64,000 bases of DNA from Forficula auricularia (taxonomy: Eukaryota; Arthropoda; Insecta; Dermaptera; Forficulidae). A program made the position numbers and the translations under genes. This document shows positions 62,993 through 64,000 of the stretch, piece after piece. Location of the stretch: positions 26,080,711 to 26,144,710 of the forward strand of contig JALMQS010000128.1 in the NCBI GenBank assembly GCA_024734495.1, in the 5' to 3' direction. Every line of letters begins with the position of its first letter. Position 1 is the first letter of the stretch. Below the pieces are notes generated by a model, which was not told the origin of the DNA, ran no database searches, and saw only the letters and a program-made list of their open reading frames with translations.

Positions 62993-63745
62993 ACCGACTT
63001 CAAAAAAGGAGGAGGTTCTCTATTCGACTGAAATTTTTTTTTTTTGTGCCTATGTTACCTCATATCTCCGCCAATTGTCAACCGATTTTGAAAAAAATTT
63101 TTGCATTGGGTCCAGTCTAGCTTCCGATTGGTCCCATTTTTTTCGTTTTTTTTCATAGGTATTAGACCTTTTTTATTAGGTTTGTTTAGACCTAACCTCT
63201 TTGTTTATGAACCGATTTCGGTGGTTCTTTTTTATCCGAAAGGGGTGTCTTAGGGATGGTGTCATATTAATTTGGTCAAGTTCTGATGATATGATCACTA
63301 TTAATAACATCACTAAAAAGAGAAAAATAAAAATAATTTTTAAGAAAAAAATAAAAATAATTTTTAAGAAAAAAATAAAAACCGACTTCAAAAAATTAAA
63401 TGCAACAAATAAAATACACTAAAAGGTATAAAATAATTATTATCTTATTTAGTTACAACTAAACGACGAAATATTAACATGAAATCACTTTTTGAAGTTG
63501 GTGCCAAACATATACCTTTTATGAATCGCACTCGACGGATCTTACTTAGTACGTTTGGCGGGTACGCTCGCTTATAGGTATATTTTGTTTGGTACCGACT
63601 TCAAAAAGTAATTTCATGTTAATATTTCGTCGTTTAGTTGTAACTAAATAAGATAATAATTATTTTATACCTTTTAGTGTATTTTATTTGTTGCATTTAA
63701 TTTTTTGAAGTCGGTTTTTATTTTTTTCTTAAAAATTATTATTTA
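62993..63745. mobile_element. TIR element (ACCGACTTCAAAAA family), copy 2, with long palindrome
   Basis: It starts ACCGACTTCAAAAAAGGAGG and shares ATTTTTGCATTGGGTCCAGT-like and AATTTGGTCAAGTTCTGATG sequence with copy 1 at 40034. The right portion is a palindrome: 63355-63512 is mirrored at 63590-63741 around a 78-bp GC-richer centre with GCACTCGACGGATCTTACTT. The 60-73-codon frames here belong to the repeat. Confidence 0.7.
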
Positions 63746-64000
63746 AGCGAATCAGACCTAATTTAATAAAAGTAATAATTAACAATTTTATAGCTTTTTT
63801 CCACTAAAGTGAAAATTTCATAGACATGCTACTCTAGTGTGGTAAGTTTTCTTGACAATCTAAAATGGTAAAAAATATAAAGTAACAAATACAGAGGAAG
63901 ATGGAACTCTCGCTCGTCTTTTAAAACTGCAACTATTATAGTCTAAATAAAGTTTCTGTTCCACGCATTTTACCCTCACAGAATGCCCAAATATCAAAAC
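63746..64000. other. no recognised feature
   Basis: AT-rich, presumably ChAT intron. No upstream ChAT exon is seen before the window ends. Confidence 0.5.

Overview
The window is AT-rich eukaryotic DNA, probably from an arthropod and most likely an insect. The evidence is spliced animal genes with short exons and long introns, long homopolymer and AT stretches, many small transposon relics, and a Penelope-like retroelement. No bacterial operon, rRNA gene, CRISPR array or convincing functional tRNA gene is visible. I cannot name the species.

Two protein-coding genes are clearly recognisable, both on the minus strand and both cut by a window edge. (1) Glutamine:fructose-6-phosphate aminotransferase (GFAT/GFPT). 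A tiny first coding exon at 22638-22644 carries Met-Cys, where the Cys is the catalytic nucleophile. A 16.6-kb intron follows, then exons at 5842-6039, 5622-5768, 5060-5230 and 2755-2892, and a possible 21-nt microexon at 1656-1676. The rest of the gene lies off the left edge. A GC-richer block at about 22550-22990 is its likely promoter and 5' UTR. (2) Choline acetyltransferase (ChAT). The last seven coding exons (62073-62250, 61755-61954, 47140-47357, 43989-44111, 43271-43466, 41298-41498, 39721-39936) join in phase to 443 codons plus a stop. They include the catalytic-His motif. The N-terminal exons lie off the right edge. About 17 kb of apparently non-coding DNA separates the ChAT stop from the GFAT first exon. 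The two products act in unrelated pathways: hexosamine synthesis and acetylcholine synthesis.

Nine of the eleven inferred introns are GT-AG. Two are not: GFAT intron 4 reads GA...AG and ChAT intron D/E reads AT...AG. Both are flanked by a short direct repeat.

The rest is mostly repeats. The largest is a Penelope-like element (PLE) locus in a ChAT intron at about 51.05-56.79 kb. It comprises an inverted 5' copy, a truncated direct copy and an internally deleted copy with a reverse-transcriptase N-terminal ORF and a GIY-YIG endonuclease ORF. It has pseudo-LTRs with hammerhead-ribozyme cores and a short flanking direct repeat. Smaller elements with the same kind of ribozyme core occur at about 10.2-10.5, 10.6-10.8, 26.4-26.7, 58.07, 60.4-60.8 and 62.4 kb. 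Other repeats are TIR elements with an ACCGACTTCAAAAA end (40.0 and 63.0 kb), TIR elements with a TACTTTACCATA-like end (11.7-13.3, 19.75-20.48 and 46.4 kb), a palindromic MITE with a 15-bp flanking repeat (31.69-32.0 kb), tandem duplications at 8.3, 27.3 and 42 kb, and tRNA-like SINE pieces.

Several short ORFs or GC-richer islands (0.4, 2.35, 11.05, 16.5, 20.6-21.1, 22.1, 31.5, 36.8 and 37.8 kb) could be unrecognised exons or decayed gene pieces. They are listed with low confidence.
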